From positions 13,283,908 through 13,347,907 of the forward strand of contig CM036256.1 of the NCBI GenBank assembly GCA_020698575.1: DNA of 64,000 nt, written 5' to 3'. Source of the stretch: Bostrychus sinensis. Its lineage: Eukaryota; Chordata; Actinopteri; Gobiiformes; Eleotridae. The translations under genes and the position numbers were made by a program. The notes under the pieces are model-generated. The model was not told the DNA's origin, did not search any database, and saw nothing but the letters and a program-made list of their open reading frames with translations. Positions 32,801 through 39,095 of this stretch are shown here, in pieces; the stretch's first letter is position 1; every line of letters begins with the position of its first letter.

Positions 32801-35800
32801 TTTATGTTATAATAACCTGTATTGCATTAATAAATATCCTGGATGCCCTTCCTGATGCAACCCTCTCTATTTATCTGTGTGTGGGACCAGCACAAAGATA
32901 ACCCTGTCTTGTGACTACTTGCATGCTACTACATAGCCTTTGTAATATTCTGCAGCTCTAGTCTAATGTAACATTGTTTTTAATTAAATTATTATTATTT
33001 AAATAAACAGTTCATCTCTAGCTGCCTTTGACCTCTTGTTGTATTGCAGATTATGTGGGCGTCCCTTCTGCTACTACTGCTGCAGCAACACCGTGACCAC
33101 GCAGCAGGGCGGCACCAAAGAGCGCTGCTGCCTGGACTGCTACAACCAGCACAGCGCAGTGATTGAGCGCCACCCACAGGAGGAGCCGGTGAACAGCAGC
33201 AGCACGCCTGTGAAGCCTCTCAGTCGACTGCTACAGGCCGGAAGAGCAGCCACCGGTCTGATGACAGGTGCCAGAACACATCACGTTCACAGGAAACATG
33301 TGTCCACACCAAAGGCAGACGGCTCCATCGTATGGTTTAGTGCAGTGAGACGAAAACTTTTCACACCAAGTGCCAACTCAGAAAAAGATATGGCTTTTAA
33401 AGAAACATCTTTAATAATACAATGAAACTAAACTAAGACTAAACAGAACTAAACTAGATCTTAAAAAGGACTAATACGGAACTAAACCAGGACTAAACTA
33501 TGGCTAAATTAGGTCTAAATTATGGCTAAACCAGGACTTGACTAGTACAAAAATACGATGAAACCAGGACTAAATCTGGGCAAATCCAGGACTAAACCAA
33601 GACTAAACCAGGTCTAAATTATGGCAAAATCATGTCTACACAAGATCTAAACCAAGTAAGACTAAACCAGAACTTGACTAGTACAGCGTAAAACCAGAAA
33701 TAAACAAGGACTAAACCAGGTCTAGACTAATACAGTACTCAACCAAAACTAGACCTGGTCTAATTCATGGCTAAACCATGTGCAAACCACTACTAAACTA
33801 AGCTTAAACCAGGTCTATACCAATACTAACACATACCACATAAAACCAGGAAAAAACCAGGACTGAAGCATCTCTATACTGGGTCTAAACAAGGACTAAA
33901 GCAGATGTAAACCAGGGCCACCATAAAGAAATGTTTTTGGTGAACACAGAGCTGACGTGTGTGTGTTTGCAGGAGCAGATGCTGGTGAGAAGCAGGATGA
34001 CGGTGTGTTCGACATCATCACTGAGGAGGAAGTGAGTGGAGTCTACGACAGCGACTCTTTTAACACAGCCTGCTCCTCCACACACGGCCAGCAGGGGGCA
34101 GCACAACTGTAAGTATCACTCAAAAGCTACAGACTGTCATGAGCAGCACCATTTGTCAGACACTGGGGCATATATTCTATTTATTTTCATGAATCTTTGC
34201 AAAAAAAAAAAATTCAAAACCATAAATTACAGTGCTCAGTTAGAGAGAATAAATATATATGATCTATTTTGGCTCCTAATGTGGTTTGTGCAGACAGCCC
34301 ATCATTTATTATCCTTTGCTATTTTGTCTCTCCCACTGTTTGTCATTGTTTATTGAAATTCATTTAAAATGAGTTTGTTGTTATGAAGTAATTTCTTGGA
34401 AACCTTTGGATGAAATAAAAAAAAGTGCTATAAATCACCAAAATGTTGTTAGTCAGATTCAATTTAAATGTCTTATATTTTAGGTCTCTTTGAAAATGTG
34501 CCCCTATTAATGCGTAATGGCACGGGCATTAAGTTTTGAATGGCAGTGTACAGTACATACAGTATGTTTTTTACATTTAGTCTTGTTATAATATTCATTT
34601 ATTCATCTTGTACTGATTATTTGCATTTGAGATCACAAGGGTCATCCCAGCTACTGAGGCGGGGTAACCAAGACCAACACATGCAGCCGATAGACATACA
34701 CTCTCAACATTCATTAACAGTCATTTAGATTCACTATTTCACCCACACATTCATGCCAGTGGGAGGAAGCAGGAGATCCCTCTTGATCTAAAATGAGATA
34801 TGTACTATAATATAATCTACTTTTCCAGAAGTAACAGTGCCAGTGTGGGAGACCTCCCCTCAGAGGACACAGAGGACATCAGTGCCACTGTACAGGACGC
34901 AGAGATCGGCCTGCTCAAGTCTGGAGAGCTCACGTGAGTCAGTCTTAATGTGCAGCATATGGGTTTCTCATATTTTGAGGAAGATTGTCAGAAAGTCTAA
35001 ATCCTGACTTGTGGAAGTGAAAGTAGTGCAACACTGACAGCGTCTCTAAATATGATGTGTACACTCATATTTATTATAAAAAGCCACAGAAGGTTGCACA
35101 ACCACAGCTTTTGGATCTGTGCCACTGATCTTATTAAAAGAGTGAACCTGGACCATATGTCACCACTGCAAAACATGAGTACATGACACTGAACAGAAGT
35201 TTAAGGCACAGACTTAAAGCAAGATATTTATGCTTTAAGTTAAGAGCATAAACTTAACTCAGAGCATAAACTAATCATGCCATCACACAATTATCTCTGC
35301 CTTATTAAACATCTAGGGAATGGTTTGCCAATATTTGTGTTTCACTTTACGTTTTCCCTCTCTTTTTTTCATAAGCAGACATAGCCAGCCCTAGATATGG
35401 CATTAAGTCCTTGTTTTTTTCACAGATGATTACTATGACAATATGCTATTGGGTGATGTAGTTGTTGTAAAACTAGTCTTGTTTTTTTATCTATTATGTT
35501 GCAAAATAAAATGCAACTTATTACATCCATTCATCATACTAAATTGGTTGATGTGCTGTGCTCTAGACTGTCTGTCCCATTCGCGGTGGATGACATCTCG
35601 GTGTTTGGGGACAGTTACCGGGAGCTCTTCATCAAATCCAGTTGTTACAGCACTATTCCCATCAGTGTGAGCAGTGCCGGTCCCACAGTCACCTGGACCT
35701 TCACCTCTGACCCCAAGAGCATCTCCTTCAGCGTGGTTTACCGAGAGAGTCCCAACACACCGCTCGAGCAGGCCAAGGTCAGGCATTACAGTTTCTCTCC

Positions 35801-37292
35801 ATTGCTTTTCTTTCATTTGGGGATCATTCTTTCAGCTAAAATGCATTTCTCACAACAGTCCCATCAACCTCAAGTTCGCAAAATGCAGTCAGTCTCCAAA
35901 TGTCTTTTTCTTTGTTATATACTGTATATGGTCAGTGCCACCAACATTTTAAGACGGCTGCAGTTTGTGCTATGTGTTAAATGCAGAAGTGGACAGTAAC
36001 AATGAAAATGTTGTGTACTGTGCTTAAGTATGAGTGGTGCTTGAGTAGTATTTTTAGGGGTAACTTACTACTTCTACTCCACTATATTTCTAAACAAGCA
36101 AAAGTAACTTCTGCAGAGAAACTGTCTTAAAACTGAGAGACAAATGACTTCTCCCTAAAGATAATTATTTATTACATAATACTACTCATATTTGCTCTCA
36201 GGAACTAAAAAGAACCTCTGGACACAATCTGGAAACAATTTAGCTTTTGCTTTAAACATTATTTGGATGATTCTACAATAAACCAATTTTTAAATAATTG
36301 ATTAGTGTGATCATAATACCCAGCCTTATTTATTAAACGTATGGCTCATTTTTGCTGTAGAACAATCTTATCTATTATAGTTTTATAAGTTGATCCCCAC
36401 ATTTGCTCCATAAAATTATGTAAAATGTATTTTATTCATATGTTTGGCGCTGCAAATTTGTGACTTGAATGTAGTAGACATTTTACCCCAAATTCTTGAC
36501 TGCATTCAAATTGAAATGCATAAAAAAAAAAAAAAAATTAAGTACTTAGAATACTTAAGTATTTTTGAAAGCACATACTCTAGTACTGTAACTCAAATAG
36601 AAATTTGACTTAGCAACTTTTACTTATATTGGAGTAATATTTGACCTGGAGGATCTATACTTTTACTCAAGTAAAGAATTTGAGTACTTTGTCCACCACT
36701 GGTTAAATGTTATTTATACAGCCTATATGGCATCGAAATGTCTGTTTTTCAGAGATGATTCCTATTACACTATGCTATTAGATGATTACATGGGTTTTCT
36801 CCAATCTGAACAAAAAAATCAAGTAGTTCCATTTAATTTGCTGCAATAAAAGCAGTATTGAATTTGACTTTGTTCTGAGAGACCCTACACATCACTTGAA
36901 CAAGCCAAGGTCAGACATCCCCTCACTTCAGAGGCATTCATCTGCTTCAAATATCTATCTTCAACAAAATGGCCGCCTTTTGTCCTGCTCAGGTCTTGAT
37001 CCCATTGACCCGCTGCAATTCACACAAGGAGACCATCCAGGGCGAGCTGAAAGTCCGAAACCCCGGGGAATACACGCTTATCTTTGACAACTCCTTCTCC
37101 AGGTCAGTCCACGGAGAGCAGGGTTCATCTCTTGTGAAGGTTTTGCATTTCCTACTATTTTTAGACCGCCCTTGACATTCAAAACTAACTTGGTAAAAAT
37201 CTGTTTGGTTAATCAGATTCATCTCGAAGAAAGTGCTGTATCACCTGAGCCTAGACAAGCCCGTGGTCTATGATGGGAGTGACCTGCTTTGA
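17763..37292 (+). CDS. fyco1: FYCO1 - FYVE and coiled-coil autophagy adaptor (whole gene, 19 coding exons)
   Basis: FYCO1 tethers LC3-positive autophagosomes and PI3P/Rab7 late endosomes to kinesin-driven, plus-end-directed transport. Coding exons, with matching phases and consensus splice sites: 17763-17820, 20589-20695, 20874-20999, 22042-22148, 22958-23101, 24546-24630, 25606-27596, 28209-28570, 29358-29390, 29660-29752, 30035-30153, 30413-30580, 31382-31522, 33050-33267, 33973-34108, 34829-34933, 35567-35777, 36993-37102, 37217-37292. Order of domains: RUN (about 40-170), linker, coiled coil (about 225-1150), FYVE (about 1158-1205), LIR core FDII (1263-1266), GOLD (about 1335-1460). Predicted length is 1462 residues once a single extra base in exon 8 is discounted, against 1478 in human. 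As it stands, the frame ends at 28402 after 937 codons. Start chosen at MASSSVGDNQLQRIIRDLQD, which aligns with the mammalian N-terminus. Confidence 0.95.
18018..18640. mobile_element. CAGGGTAG-ended MITE, 623 bp
   Basis: Ends are CAGGGTAGTCCCGAGGTCTT (18018-18037) and, reverse complement of 18621-18640, CAGGGTAGCTCCAGGTTTTG. Inside, the words CTTAAAAG.ATTAAA and GGCATTAAAAAGGCCTTAAA repeat near both ends. The 8-bp flanks match only 5 of 8, so it is old. hAT-like by its ends; no transposase. Confidence 0.65.
18837..18960 (+). repeat. Dispersed teleost repeat, family 'TACCGC', fragment
   Basis: ACTGGAGCCTATCCCAGTAA followed by GAAGGCGAGGTGCATACTGG matches the same ordered words at 42958-43010. 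It is surrounded by GGGAGCTAC motifs at 18820 and 19107 that face each other, suggesting it sits inside a further decayed element (about 18765-19175). Confidence 0.6.
19340..19675 (+). pseudogene. LINE 3' end (ORF2 C-terminus and tail)
   Basis: One frame reads TFKKTLKHWLKTSQSCTHV then stop (about 19350-19410), the usual basic C-terminus of Jockey/CR1-like ORF2. The following 260 bases end in AATAAATAAAATAATAAAAA near 19640-19668, a LINE-like tail. Heavily 5' truncated, inside FYCO1 intron 1. Confidence 0.6.
20040..20340. repeat. Dispersed repeat fragment with duplicated AGAAGAAACCTTATGGAGA
   Basis: Contains the word GAAGAAACCTTATGGAGA twice in tandem (20219-20237 and 20249-20267) followed by GATCCTCTCCCAGGATGGAC, a series common in fish LINE-derived 3' untranslated repeats. 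Boundaries uncertain. Confidence 0.45.
20380..20565 (-). repeat. Dispersed teleost repeat, family 'TACCGC', reverse copy
   Basis: TGTGTGGAGTTTGTATGTTC, then TCCCCATGAACGCGTAGGTT and TCCTCC, is the reverse complement of the family 3' half (GGAGAACATGCAAACTCCAC). Preceded by GGTTTAGTGGGATGGCACC, its tRNA-like end in reverse. Confidence 0.65.
20589..20695 (+). CDS. fyco1: fyco1 coding exon 2 (RUN domain start)
   Basis: Acceptor TTTTGCAG, donor CTGCAG|GTACTG, phase 1 in and 0 out. Encodes AVLELSKEHRECGEPITDDS and then LHKFFYKLEYLLQ, the first RUN-domain helices, close to the mammalian LHKFSYKLEYLLQ. Confidence 0.95.
20874..20999 (+). CDS. fyco1: fyco1 coding exon 3 (RUN domain)
   Basis: 42 codons, phase 0/0. 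Encodes FDQKEKSTFLGQRKDYWDYF then KGANDGIRFVKSIPE, the highly conserved RUN core. Acceptor GTTTCCAAG is a weak AAG site; donor GAG|GTAATC. Confidence 0.95.
21000..22041 (+). other. fyco1: fyco1 intron 3
   Basis: 1042 bases, AT-rich, with a short CA repeat at 21031-21062. No transposon ends or extra exon noticed. Confidence 0.6.
22042..22148 (+). CDS. fyco1: fyco1 coding exon 4 (RUN domain)
   Basis: Acceptor TGTGTCCTCAG, donor ACAAG|GTGTTG, phase 0/2. Encodes LKTSLGKGRAFIRYCLVHQR then LADTLQQCLINQKIT, matching the RUN-domain middle of vertebrate FYCO1. Confidence 0.95.
22149..22957 (+). other. fyco1: fyco1 intron 4
   Basis: 809 bases of AT-rich sequence ending TTGTGTTTACAG. No recognisable repeat or exon. 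Confidence 0.6.
22958..23101 (+). CDS. fyco1: fyco1 coding exon 5 (RUN domain end)
   Basis: Phase 2/2. Encodes DWYYARSPFLVSHLTADIIN then LYELNQIQFDVAARGYDLDA and DWPSFA, the last RUN helices. Donor GCAAG|GTACTG. Confidence 0.95.
23102..24545 (+). other. fyco1: fyco1 intron 5
   Basis: 1.44 kb; mostly unique AT-rich DNA, with a CAGGGGTTCTTAAAAAG-ended MITE at 23857-24315. No extra exon seen. Confidence 0.6.
23857..24315. mobile_element. MITE with CAGGGGTTCT ends and internal GTCTTAAAA repeats
   Basis: Left CAGGGGTTCTTAAAAAGTCT; right end, reverse complement, CAGGGTTTCTGCAGTG. The subterminal word GTCTTAAA(A/T) recurs at least five times (23863-23968 and 24259). 459 bp, no transposase. Shares the TTAAAAG subterminal theme with the element at 18018-18640 and could be a relative. 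Confidence 0.6.
24546..24630 (+). CDS. fyco1: fyco1 coding exon 6 (linker)
   Basis: Short exon (85 nt), acceptor GGTAAAG, donor TCACAG|GTAATC, phase 2/0. Encodes RTLGSASYSWRPPSRCSSVN then SLVSSLSQ. The PPSRxSSxxSLVSS pattern is that of the FYCO1 linker after the RUN domain, which supports it despite its small size and weak acceptor. Confidence 0.85.
24739..25216 (+). mobile_element. Internally deleted Tc1/mariner element with transposase remnant
   Basis: Flanked by TA at 24737-24738 and 25217-25218, with ends CACTGCCTAGCCAAAAAAAA and, reverse complement, CAATGTCTGGCCAAAAAAAA. Inside, a broken frame reads SPDLNPTENLWDGLEKT (about 24969-25021), the motif around the second Asp and the Glu of the DD34E catalytic triad of Tc1 transposases. 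The first Asp and the DNA-binding region are lost, so it is inactive. It lies in FYCO1 intron 6. Confidence 0.85.
25606..27596 (+). CDS. fyco1: fyco1 coding exon 7 (giant coiled-coil exon)
   Basis: 1991 nt, phase 0 in and 2 out, uninterrupted. Acceptor TCTTCTCACCAG, donor ACAAG|GTAGGA. After a short Pro/Leu-rich start (AQEFAPIPDLGHSLLGDLGE) it is almost wholly heptad-rich Glu/Lys/Leu/Gln sequence, the dimerising rod of FYCO1 that in mammals contributes the kinesin- and Rab7-binding parts. One oversized central exon is a known hallmark of this gene. No Cys-rich or catalytic motif is present, as expected. Confidence 0.95.
27597..28208 (+). other. fyco1: fyco1 intron 7
   Basis: 612 AT-rich bases; acceptor CTGATCTTCAG at 28198-28208. 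Nothing else recognised. Confidence 0.6.
28209..28570 (+). CDS. fyco1: fyco1 coding exon 8 with a one-base frame break
   Basis: Acceptor GATCTTCAG, donor CTACAG|GTATAA. The first part reads EALHRANTETAELGVHVCML and on to EEMEEERRERE in phase with exon 7. The second part reads ATVEQLRLENQELLSKISKD and on to QLQ one frame away. The switch is at about 28352-28360 (GCGAATGCCACT). The exon is 362 nt where the phases of both neighbours demand 361, so one base is extra. Unshifted, translation stops at TAA 28402-28404. Confidence 0.9.
28571..29357 (+). other. fyco1: fyco1 intron 8 with a tRNA-SINE
   Basis: 787 bases. Includes a SINE at 28988-29135 and AT-rich DNA. Confidence 0.6.
28988..29135 (+). 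repeat. tRNA-derived SINE, copy 1
   Basis: A-box-like TAGCTCAGTTGTTAGAG at 28998-29014 and B-box-like GGGTTGGAGTC at 29038-29048, then a body with CTCCCCATGATCTCCTGTCA, CTACTCCACTG and TAATAAAACCTAAAGAAAGG. The body matches the reverse complement of 31888-31960, which shows both belong to one SINE family. Confidence 0.8.
29358..29390 (+). CDS. fyco1: fyco1 coding exon 9 (33-nt microexon)
   Basis: Acceptor TTCCTCTCACAG, then AKDINDSLSEY (11 codons, phase 0/0), donor TAT|GTAAAT. Keeping or skipping it preserves the frame. It fills the place of the mammalian NAGEECKSL coiled-coil segment between exons 8 and 10. The donor is moderate, so alternative inclusion is possible. Confidence 0.6.
29660..29752 (+). 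CDS. fyco1: fyco1 coding exon 10 (coiled coil)
   Basis: 31 codons, phase 0/0, acceptor TTTATTGCAG, donor GAG|GTGAGA. Encodes TVNQELQEVKLKMESERGRV then VDLENRLSELE. Confidence 0.9.
30035..30153 (+). CDS. fyco1: fyco1 coding exon 11 (coiled coil)
   Basis: Phase 0/2, acceptor GCTGATTGCAG, donor TCAAG|GTGAGA. Encodes AQNHRYCQQIEEKNIQMAQS then ENLIQQKENELIYLKGNLS, heptad-rich. Confidence 0.9.
30413..30580 (+). CDS. fyco1: fyco1 coding exon 12 (coiled coil end)
   Basis: Phase 2/2, acceptor TTTTTGTGCAG, donor TTAG|GTATTT. Encodes SEEALAAAEHACKELSENLR and ends ELDDLYRTKINLEERLVELI, very close to mammalian [20 protein letters not shown], just ahead of the FYVE domain. Confidence 0.95.
30581..31381 (+). 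other. fyco1: fyco1 intron 12
   Basis: 801 bases, nearly half made of a reverse copy of the AAAGGTCC MITE (30705-31064). Acceptor TACTGTCCCACAG. Confidence 0.65.
30705..31064 (-). mobile_element. AAAGGTCC-ended MITE, reverse partial copy
   Basis: Right edge GCATAATGGGGGACCTTT at 31047-31064 is the reverse complement of the family terminus AAAGGTCCCCTATTATGC. Words such as TTTTTGAGGTGAAAACAACA and GTTGCCCCCTACTGGCAACG match 61845-61865 and 62148-62168 inverted. The other terminus is missing. Confidence 0.75.
31382..31522 (+). CDS. fyco1: fyco1 coding exon 13 (FYVE first half)
   Basis: Phase 2/2, donor TGCAG|GTGAGA. Encodes EKDALWQKTDALEFEQKLRD, then CVGCHSQFSFWLRKHTC. It supplies the first zinc Cys pair (1161, 1164) and the basic PI3P-binding motif, here RKHTCR (1173-1178) where the FYVE consensus is R(R/K)HHCR. 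Confidence 0.95.
31888..32075 (-). repeat. tRNA-derived SINE, copy 2
   Basis: On the minus strand: A box TAGCTCAGCTGGTAGAGCAT (from 32062) and B box GGGTTCAAGTCC (from 32001), both near-perfect tRNA promoter elements. The body then matches the SINE at 28988-29135 (ATGATATCCTGTCACTACTC). This is the better preserved copy. Confidence 0.82.
32205..32704. mobile_element. TTAA-flanked MITE, exactly 500 bp
   Basis: Perfect 13-bp inverted ends AGCTGCACTACCT (32205-32217) and AGGTAGTGCAGCT (32692-32704), each bordered by TTAA (32201-32204 and 32705-32708). TTAA duplication is the piggyBac signature. No transposase. Intact ends suggest it is younger than most MITEs here. Confidence 0.82.
32842..32900 (+). 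repeat. Dispersed teleost repeat, family 'GGGGTCGCCACAG', 3' fragment
   Basis: GGATGCCCTTCCTGATGCAA, CCCTCTCTATTTATCTG and GGGACCAGCACAAAGA match the 3' half of the copy at 62340-62495. Confidence 0.65.
33050..33267 (+). CDS. fyco1: fyco1 coding exon 14 (FYVE second half)
   Basis: Phase 2/1, acceptor TTGTATTGCAG, donor GACAG|GTGCCA. Encodes LCGRPFCYYCCSNTVTTQQG then TKERCCLDCYNQHSAVIERH and a Ser/Pro-rich linker. With exon 13 it completes eight zinc-ligand Cys of the FYVE finger. Confidence 0.95.
33430..33905. repeat. Degenerate minisatellite, unit about GACTAAACCAG, in fyco1 intron 14
   Basis: About 475 bases made of short A/C-rich units such as AACCAGGACTAAA, CTAAATTATGGCTAAACCAG and GGTCTAAA, with AACTAG(TAC) variants. 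Units are 10-12 long, often joined in higher-order blocks of about 24-36. Strong strand asymmetry: A-rich with very few runs of T on the transcribed-sense strand. No coding role. Confidence 0.8.
33973..34108 (+). CDS. fyco1: fyco1 coding exon 15 (LC3-interacting region)
   Basis: Phase 1/2, acceptor GTGTTTGCAG, donor CAACT|GTAAGT. Encodes ADAGEKQDDGVFDIITEEEV then a Ser-rich acidic stretch. DDGVFDII is the LIR: aromatic Phe1263, Ile1266 at +3, acidic residues before and after. It binds LC3/GABARAP on autophagosomes in mammals (FDII is identical). Confidence 0.95.
34109..34828 (+). other. fyco1: fyco1 intron 15
   Basis: 720 bases; contains a TACCGC-family copy (34624-34790) and AT-rich DNA with an A-run at 34201-34211. 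Confidence 0.6.
34624..34790 (+). repeat. Dispersed teleost repeat, family 'TACCGC', copy in intron 15
   Basis: CATCCCAGCTACTGAGGCGG, then GGTAACCAAGACCAACACAT, AGACATACACTCTCAACATTC and GGAGGAAGCAGGAG are the family's middle portion in order. Confidence 0.55.
34829..34933 (+). CDS. fyco1: fyco1 coding exon 16
   Basis: Phase 2/2, acceptor CTTTTCCAG, donor CTCAC|GTGAGT. Encodes SNSASVGDLPSEDTEDISAT and VQDAEIGLLKSGELT, the acidic linker and start of the GOLD domain (mammalian EICLLKSGELM). Confidence 0.93.
34934..35566 (+). other. fyco1: fyco1 intron 16
   Basis: 633 bases, AT-rich, no transposon. Its end (about 35424-35460) is echoed at 36751-36790 in intron 17 (GATGATTACTATGAC...ATGCTATT). 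Confidence 0.55.
35567..35777 (+). CDS. fyco1: fyco1 coding exon 17 (GOLD domain)
   Basis: Phase 2/0, acceptor GTGCTCTAG, donor GCCAAG|GTCAGG. Encodes LSVPFAVDDISVFGDSYREL, STIPISVSSAGPTVTWTFTS and DPKSISFSVVYRESPNTPLE, the GOLD beta-sandwich core; SDPKSISFSVV is near invariant in FYCO1. Confidence 0.95.
35984..36701. mobile_element. hAT-type MITE with perfect 8-bp duplication
   Basis: 718 bp, flanked by identical GTTAAATG at 35976-35983 and 36702-36709. Ends CAGAAGTGGACAGTAAC and, reverse complement, CAGTGGTGGACAAAGTACTC. Interior rich in AAGTAC/ACTTTTACTCAAG words. No transposase. A perfect duplication implies a relatively recent insertion in FYCO1 intron 17. Confidence 0.88.
36751..36912 (+). 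repeat. Decayed duplicate of intron16/exon17 sequence
   Basis: 36879-36912 (AGACCCTACACATCACTTGA then ACAAGCCAAGGTCAGACAT) matches the end of exon 17 and its donor at 35748-35785 (AGTCCCAACACACCGCTCGA, GCAGGCCAAGGTCAGGCAT). 36751-36790 likewise matches the end of intron 16 (35424-35455). The middle of the exon is gone, so it cannot be a working exon. Confidence 0.65.
36993..37102 (+). CDS. fyco1: fyco1 coding exon 18 (GOLD domain)
   Basis: Phase 0/2, acceptor GTCCTGCTCAG, donor CTCCAG|GTCAGT. Encodes VLIPLTRCNSHKETIQGELK then VRNPGEYTLIFDNSFS, almost the same as mammalian FYCO1. Confidence 0.95.
37217..37292 (+). CDS. fyco1: fyco1 coding exon 19 (C-terminus, stop)
   Basis: Acceptor GGTTAATCAG, phase 2. 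Encodes FISKKVLYHLSLDKPVVYDG then SDLL and TGA at 37290-37292. Matches the end of mammalian FYCO1 (VIYDGSDFL). Confidence 0.95.
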
Positions 37293-37537
37293 AAAGGAGG
37301 ACAACGCACCTCAAGCCTACTTCAGGAACTATTGTATCTGTGTGAGACTGTATTTTGTGGTTTAGAGGTAACAAGTAAGGAGTTTTAAAATGGTTGGCCA
37401 GTGCTGTTTCTGATGGTACTAAAGGTGAGTGTGCACTACAATTGTGAAAGATGGCATTATAATTGCAGTTTTTCTTCAATCGCTTTGGCTCAATATTTAA
37501 ATTTTTTTAAACAATGTTTTAATTGTCTATAGTTCTT

Positions 37538-37705
37538 CTTTTCTTCCTTTTTTGGGACGCCACAGAAAATCACATGTCTCCTAGAGCTAAGTCATTTGCA
37601 CACTGATTTGGCATAATGCCAAATGCACTTCTTGGCGCAATCCTTTCCATTTATCCAGGCTTGGGACTGGCACAGAGAGCACACTGCCTAGATTATGTGG
37701 CTGGT
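37538..37705 (+). repeat. Dispersed teleost repeat, family 'GGGGTCGCCACAG', copy 5
   Basis: TTTTTTGGGACGCCACAGAA, CACTGATTTGGCATAATGCC, TTCTTGGCGCAATCC and ATCCAGGCTTGGGACTGGCA recur in the other copies in this order. Confidence 0.75.
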
Positions 37706-37780
37706 TCTTTTGCAACATGCAACTACTGTTCTGCTGCTATTAATGTTGCATTACATTTTTCTAAATTATGACATATGGCG

Positions 37781-37935
37781 GCATTAGCACAGTTGGTAGA
37801 GACATTCACCCACTAACCAGAAGGTTGGCGGTTCGATCCCTGCTTCTGGTGTTTTGTCTGTTGTTGTGTCCTTGGGTTTTATTTTTTGTTCTTTTCTATT
37901 TTTAAATTTGGGCCTAGGTGAATGGGAAAAACCTT
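37781..37935 (+). repeat. tRNA-derived SINE in the fyco1 3' region
   Basis: A box TTAGCACAGTTGGTAGAG (37791-37808) and a perfect B box GGTTCGATCCC (37830-37840), followed by TTGTTGTGTCCTTGGG and ending near GGTGAATGGGAAAAACC. Different body from the SINEs at 28988 and 31888, so another family. Not a functional tRNA: no acceptor stem pairing or anticodon loop of normal shape. Confidence 0.75.
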
Positions 37936-39068
37936 TATGAATCAAGCATTAAGACTACACATCACTTGTTAGTGAGTCAACAGATGTCGTGCCGGTCGAG
38001 GTTAAGCTGCATGAGACTGTGATAAATGAACTGACAAAAGGAAAATGTACTCCTCATGTTCACATGTTTACAGAAAGCTATTTTACATTTTTTCTTTTTG
38101 TTTGTTTAATGAAGGATACAGGAGACGTGAAGTGCATTGTTTACTCGTGTGGTTTATGTAGCATTATGAGATTGTAAATATTTTTAAACTGGAAGTCTTT
38201 AAGTTAACTCTGGTTATAGCCGTTACACATTAACAACAACACTAATAGTGTCATTAGTGAGTTATTTCTTACTACCTTTGTTGCTGGTATGCGTATAGCG
38301 TACGTGTATGAATACAGTGTCAAATCAATTATGATGACTGCAGTTGTAAAAGGGGGAGATGTGTATAATTCCTATATTTTGATTCTATGCAAAAAAAAAA
38401 AAAAAAAATCAGGAAGCAAAACCTATACATTAAACCTTATGGCTGATTTGTGCTCTGGTGAATTGGTTTGCATGTGTTATGTAATGCTTGTAAATGACAC
38501 ATAGATGGACAATTTGAAAATATTGTGTGACTATTTAAGTTTCTTTGATAATGGCATACCATTGTTACATGGAAAAGGCACACAGCATCAGCAGCACGTC
38601 AAAGAGATATTCTTAGTTACAGTCCACATATTGCTTTTATACTTGAAAATGTCTCATGTGGACTGGAGCATTTGTGCTAAAATTAGCTGTTTTTATATTC
38701 CTCTTAGCCAGAGATCACTCTTTGAATTGTCTTAAACCTATTTTTGACTTGAAGTTTCTCACATACCAATGTCTTCCAGCATTTTCTAACACTCACTGAC
38801 ACAGAAACACTGACACTTTTAACCAAATGCGAACATTTTGCCAAATAAGCTGGGAAACCTGTTACTACTGTTAATGCATTTTAAGGGGAGCTTTTTGTCA
38901 CCGTATCCCATGATGCTTTGGTGCCAGTTGATGGATGTTTTTCTCTTTCTTTGTGACTTTAGATACTGCCTACTGCTTTTGCCAGAGGGACTATTTAACA
39001 TTTCTGTGAATAATTGTTAACTAAATTGAAATACCATTTACTAAAGATTTATAACTGAATCACTGACA

Positions 39069-39074
39069 AATAAA
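39069..39074 (+). terminator. fyco1: Candidate poly(A) signal of fyco1
   Basis: AATAAA, 1.78 kb after the stop, with a GT-rich stretch just downstream. No closer canonical signal seen. Confidence 0.4.
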
Positions 39075-39095
39075 TATGGGTTGTGTGACGGATTG

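Larger units (their letters stand above)
31523..33049 (+). other. fyco1: fyco1 intron 13, repeat-rich
   Basis: 1.53 kb holding a reverse SINE (31888-32075), a TTAA-flanked MITE (32205-32704) and a fragment of the GGGGTCGCCACAG family (32842-32900). No further exon. Confidence 0.7.
37293..39095 (+). other. fyco1: Probable fyco1 3' UTR
   Basis: No further exon is needed. The first plain AATAAA downstream of the stop is at 39069-39074, followed by GGTTGTGTGACGG (GT-rich). If used, the UTR is about 1.8 kb and carries a GGGGTCGCCACAG repeat (37538-37705), a tRNA-SINE (37781-37935) and an A-run at 38391-38408. Extent inferred. Confidence 0.4.

Noticed and set aside
33430..33905. CRISPR-like array
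   Set aside because: Repeats are 10-12 bases, degenerate and without unique spacers, inside a vertebrate intron; it is a minisatellite.
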